Part shown: piece by piece, positions 59,881 through 64,000 of the stretch
Position numbering within the stretch: position 1 is the first letter of the stretch
Layout: each line of letters begins with the position of its first letter
Source of the DNA: Stenocarpella maydis
Lineage: Eukaryota > Ascomycota > Sordariomycetes > Diaporthales > Diaporthaceae
DNA length: 64,000 bases
Direction of reading: 5' to 3'
NCBI GenBank assembly: GCA_002270565.1
Contig: NQMI01000103.1
Coordinates: 111,353-175,352, forward strand
Program-made: the position numbers and the translations under genes
Notes under the pieces: model-generated
Seen by the model: only the letters and a program-made list of their open reading frames with translations
What the model was told of the DNA's origin: nothing
Databases searched by the model: none

Positions 59881-60879
59881 AGATATAAACTCTATAGTTT
59901 ATAATAAAGTGTTACTAGCACTAATTAGAGTGACTAAGGAGTGGGTATGCATTAGCTATAATAGGATAAGGGCTATTTTTTTCATTATAGATAATAAAAT
60001 GCATAATACTACCCATAATATCCTTTTAGGGATGCCTTTCTTTTTAAATATAAATTTAATTTTTAAGTGATTAAGGGGGTTCCTTTTTACATATATCACT
60101 CTTAATGGGTTGCAAGTAATATATGGGCTGGGGAGGAGGAACCAGAAGCCTTTCCAGGTAGCTACTGCTAAAGGTATAATAGTTCCCCAAAAATACCTTC
60201 CTTAGAGGGTAATAATAGTCCTCCTTTAGCCAGACTCCTCTAATCAGAGGCGGGTTATAATTAGAGCCCTAATGGACCCTCTTAAAACTAACCTTAGGTT
60301 ATCCTAGGATAATAATGTCCTTAAGAGCCTTTCAGATAAGGAAGCTAGAACTCTAATACCAAAATTTTTTGCCTCCTTTCTCTATATCCATAGGCCTAAT
60401 ATCCTATCAGGTCACTCTAATTAGCAGTCTTTTATCCAGATAGGTGCACCCTAGAGACCTATAACTCAATTCCATCCGGACTAAGAAAAGAGGGCAACCG
60501 CTCCAACTATTAGAACCCTATATAAAAGGGTAGGGGTAAAAGTCCACCCTATTAATAACTTTCCTTCTAATAGCACTATCCCTAAGGGAACTATAAATTA
60601 GAAGCCAAGCCATAAGGCTAGGGTCAGGCATCTAATTAATGCTAGTAGAGGAAGTAAATATAACCCATAGATCAGACCCAGATTCTCCTCCATTCTAAGG
60701 GGGTTGCAATTAACGCTAGAGCGCCTTTAGCATATTATTATAGGAAACTATAATGGGCTCTCTAATTAGGAAAAGTTAATATTTACTTACCTCCTAAAGA
60801 ATAGGGAAGAAGCTCTTATATAGGACTAGTCTTATATCTCCTAGATTAGTATAGATATTGCCCCTCCTTAGTCCATTAA

Positions 60880-61420
60880 GATAGTTTCTTACTAGGTATA
60901 CCAGATGAAAACTATTAAGCTCCCCAAAGCATTAAGAGAGACTGCTATCAAAATGTTAAGGGAGCAAGAAGCTAGGGGTATAATTAAAGAATCCTATACC
61001 CCCTATTAAAACCAGTAGTTCCTTATTAAAAAGAAGGATAATAGCTATTAGTTAATTAATAATATCTCTAAGGCCAATTAGGTTATAATTAGAGATGCCT
61101 TTATTCCTTTAGCTGTTAATAAGTTTGCTAAGGAGTTTGCAATATATTAGGTTCTGTTACTCTTAGACTTTTTCTTAGGGTATAACTAAATTAAGCTGGA
61201 AGAAAAAAGCCGCAATATTACTACCTTTGCAACTTCAATCGGGCTATTTCAATAGTATAAACTGCCCATAGGAGCCACAAACTCAGTAGCACAGTTCATA
61301 AGATGCATAATTCGCTTGTTTTACAACCTAATTCCAATAGTCTGCTGCCCATTCCTTAATAATATTGCAATAAAAGGGCTAGAGTCCACCTATAATAATT
61401 AGGAGCTTAATAACCTTTCT
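60880..61420 (+). pseudogene. Gypsy reverse transcriptase remnant
   Basis: Reads QWFLIKKKDNSYQLINNISK with two Gln/Trp stops, then LDFFLGYNQIKL, TTFATSIGLFQQYKLPIGAT and FLNNIAIKG where the YxDD box should be. The order and spacing are those of gypsy RT. Confidence 0.75.
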
Positions 61421-61799
61421 AGGGTATAGAGGTATATTGCAGAGCATATTAAGAACCTTAATAATATACTTTTTAATACAGAGCTTGCTAGTAGTATAAT
61501 TAATGCTGCTAAATCCAAATAGTGCAAAAAGCAGGCTAACATCATGAGTTATACATACAGGACTCTAGGCTGCTCTCCTATAGATAAGAAGATTATTAAG
61601 ATTAAGGAGTAAGAGACCTATAAAAATATCAGCTAGCTCCAATCATTTCTCAGCCTAATCAACTTTTACTAAATCTAAATACCCTTTTACAGAATTATAT
61701 CACATTCTCTCTTTAACCTGCTAAAGAAGGGTACTCCATTTATCTAAACCAAAAGCTGCCAGGAAGCCATAAACGCCCTCAAGTCAACAATCACTTCAA

Positions 61800-62230
61800 A
61801 ACCCTACCTCATAAATATTAACTACAATAGGGGAGAGATCATCCTCATAGTTAATACAAGCCTAAACAGCTGGGGTGCTTACCTAATGCAGGTAAAAAAT
61901 GAGGTTTATTATCCGGTCTGGTATAAGAGTAGCTTATAGACTACTACTAAGAAGCTCTATAATATAACAAAATATAAGTATTAAGCTATACTCTATATAA
62001 TCAGATGGCTTTAGTTCTATATATATAGAGTTTATTTCATCCTAAAGACTAACTTAAATATTCTTATTTAGTAGCTAAAGGGGTTAATATTAGATATCCC
62101 TAGGGCCTATATTACTTAATAGCTAGCTATAATCAGGATATATAACTTTACAGTCAGGCATATCAAAGGGGTTAACAATTTAATTGCTAACTCACTCTTA
62201 AGAAAACCTCCGGGTCCTTCAGATAAGGTA
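61800..62230 (+). pseudogene. Gypsy RNase H remnant
   Basis: ILIVNTSLNSWGAYLMQVKN corresponds to the DAS-xx-GwGavL-Q start of RNase H; the catalytic Asp is Asn here. KGVNNLIANSLLRKP near 62170 matches its end (NxxADxLSR). Confidence 0.7.
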
Positions 62231-62519
62231 AATAAATAAATTAAAGGGAATATTAAGGAATAATATAATACTTCTCTTAACCCTATAATGGCTCTAATAC
62301 CTTCTAATCAGATGCTATTACTTAAAGATAGTTATTAATAGTTAAAGGAATTAAGGGGGATTGCAGATTACCTCTACTACAGTATTCTACCTAGTTACCT
62401 CTCTAATCAGCAATAGAAGGCTTTTAAGAAGAAAGCTCTTATATTTTCCCTTAGGGAAGGAGTACTCTAGCAGGAACTTAAGAAAGACCTCCCTAAAAGG
62501 AGAGTTATAGATAACCCTA

Positions 62520-63200
62520 ATCTAAGAAAAAGAATCATTAGGAATACTTACACTCCCCTTAGTTACAAAAGAAGGGATGCTACCTACTACTAGATTAGAG
62601 CAATATACTACTGGAAAGGAATATATGCGGATATAGAAAAGGCGATTACCAGATATTCTAGATACAATAAATGGGATACTAGGATCTATAATAATAGGGT
62701 GATACCTACTACCCTAGGGCTTCCATTTTCAAAAATTCATATTAACATTCAGCATTTGCCCTCTAATCAGGGATATCAATACCTTATAGAAGGATATTGC
62801 AACCTTATGGGATAGCCTAAGGTAATGGCTCTTAGGGCTGCCAACTTAAAGAACATCAAGCGATTCTTTATTAATAAGTTCCTACTCAAATGGGGCTTGC
62901 CTATATTAGTAATTATGGATGGGGGACCTGAGAACCTTAGAGACTTTGCCAAATACCTCAGATACCTTAGGGTGCATCAAATCAGAATATCCATATACAA
63001 TCCTAGGGCAAATAGTATTATAGAATATAGCCACTTTAATATTGCATTAGCCTTAGGAAAGATGCTGGATAGGGGTATAACTAGATGGAAAAAGATCCTT
63101 CCTTATGCACTCTTTGCTAATAGGATGTCCTTGAGGTAGTTGCATAAGAAGAGCCCGTTCTACTTGCTTTATGGATTTGACCCAGTATTACCTATTGAAA
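62520..63200 (+). pseudogene. Gypsy integrase remnant
   Basis: YYWKGIYADIEKAITRYSRY is the zinc-binding HHCC region with altered cysteines. The open stretch 62825-63139 gives NKFLLKWGLPILVIMDGGPE with the catalytic Asp and YNPRANSIIEYSHFNI with the catalytic Glu. Then comes KSPFYLLYGFDPVLPIE, the usual end of the core. Confidence 0.8.
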
Positions 63201-64000
63201 CAAAGATCCCTATTTAGCGGGTTTAAGCCTGGTTACCCTATATAACCTCCGATTAGGTACTGGAATGTTAACTATGCTTATTGCTGGACCTAAAATAAGA
63301 TGTCCTATATGCCTAGGAGTTAGTTGCTAAGCAAAGAAGAAAGGCAGCAGCTAGAGATACCTACCGGGGATTTCATAGACCCGAGCCTCTTATAAAAGAT
63401 AACCTTATGCTGGTTGTGGATAAGCAGAGGAAATCTGATCACTTATTATTCTGAAAGCTAATATATTAATGGTTCAGGCCTTATATTATTAATGCTATTA
63501 AGCCTAATAATATATATAAGCTGAGGACCCCTGATGGGATCCTTATTAATGGGACCTATCCCCTAATGCGCCTAAAGAAATTTATCTATAAGAGGGGAAT
63601 TTAAGAGCTGGAGGTACCTTTTCTTTAGGAGGATAACCCTCCTAAAAGTTAATAAACCAGGAGGAAGCTATTAGAAGTAGCCAGATATAATATCTTCCCA
63701 GACACACTAGACAACACACTCCATCCCACCACCCCTAATTAGGATAATAATAATTAGTATCAAGACTAGTCTCTTTCTAGCCGGATGGTCCCCCAAGCAT
63801 AGGTATGCTCGGATATAGATAGCTTATATAATTTAGACTTATCAGATTCAGCTAATCAGACTCAAAGGATAATACTATATATAGATATTCCACTTATTAA
63901 CCCTAATAACCCTAAGCTAAAGGAATATGAATTCTGGGATGAGAATATAAAAAAGTTAAGATATAAAAAAGTCAAGATAACATTATATCTCTAATCAGAT

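Larger units (their letters stand above)
56172..64000 (+). mobile_element. Internal region of a degraded Ty3/gypsy element, running past the window end
   Basis: Plus-strand domains appear in the gypsy order gag, protease, RT, RNase H, integrase, all with stops at former Gln/Trp codons. A gag zinc-knuckle scrap (KCYRCSTSF) lies near 58675. After integrase a chromodomain-like tail (FRPYIINAIKP, LRTPDGILINGTYPLMRLKK) ends near 63600. The 3' LTR is not reached. Confidence 0.85.

Overview
This window is nuclear DNA of a filamentous ascomycete (Pezizomycotina; possibly Aspergillaceae or a relative, which I infer only from the gene set). The genes carry short GT-AG introns of about 40-130 bases. The repeats have been driven to very high A+T with stop codons at former Gln/Trp positions, the pattern left by RIP-type (repeat-induced point) mutation. 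GC-balanced gene blocks therefore alternate with AT-rich blocks of dead transposons. Unknown bases at 21262, 41884 and 45928-46107 mark assembly gaps.

The main content, about 3.7-31.2 kb, is a nearly complete nicotinate-catabolism (HXN) cluster of the kind described in Aspergillus nidulans. In order: hxnY (2-oxoglutarate dioxygenase), hxnP-like MFS permease, hxnM (NodB-fold cyclic imide hydrolase, minus), hxnW (SDR), hxnN (amidase, minus), hxnV (phenol-2-monooxygenase-like flavoprotein), hxnZ-like MFS transporter, hxnT (old-yellow-enzyme family), hxnX (salicylate-hydroxylase-like flavoprotein, minus) and hxnR (C2H2 regulator). Together they would import nicotinate or its hydroxylated derivatives, oxidise and partly reduce the pyridine ring, open a cyclic imide (HxnM) and release ammonia (HxnN), under control of HxnR. 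The molybdenum hydroxylase HxnS, which makes 6-hydroxynicotinate, is not in the window.

The cluster is interrupted between 18.48 and 21.26 kb by AT-rich retrotransposon debris that ends at a single N. A 2.2-kb segment carrying hxnZ is present on both sides, almost identical and free of RIP-type damage, so it is either very recent or an assembly artefact.

Left of the cluster lie a broken NACHT/ankyrin-type gene (1-1425) and a previously hidden minus-strand relic of a Rieske oxygenase (about 2259-2930). Right of it are a GIY-YIG-like relic, an unrecognised two-intron gene and a cyanide hydratase gene (34663-35926, minus).

From 36 kb on there are no convincing intact genes. A Fot1/pogo DNA transposon with 45-bp inverted repeats and TA duplications occupies 39321-41103. 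Then comes a 10-kb AT-rich desert, a minus-strand Ty1/copia relic (about 53.9-55.5 kb) and the 5' LTR plus gag-PR-RT-RNaseH-INT remains of a Ty3/gypsy element (55541 to beyond the window end).
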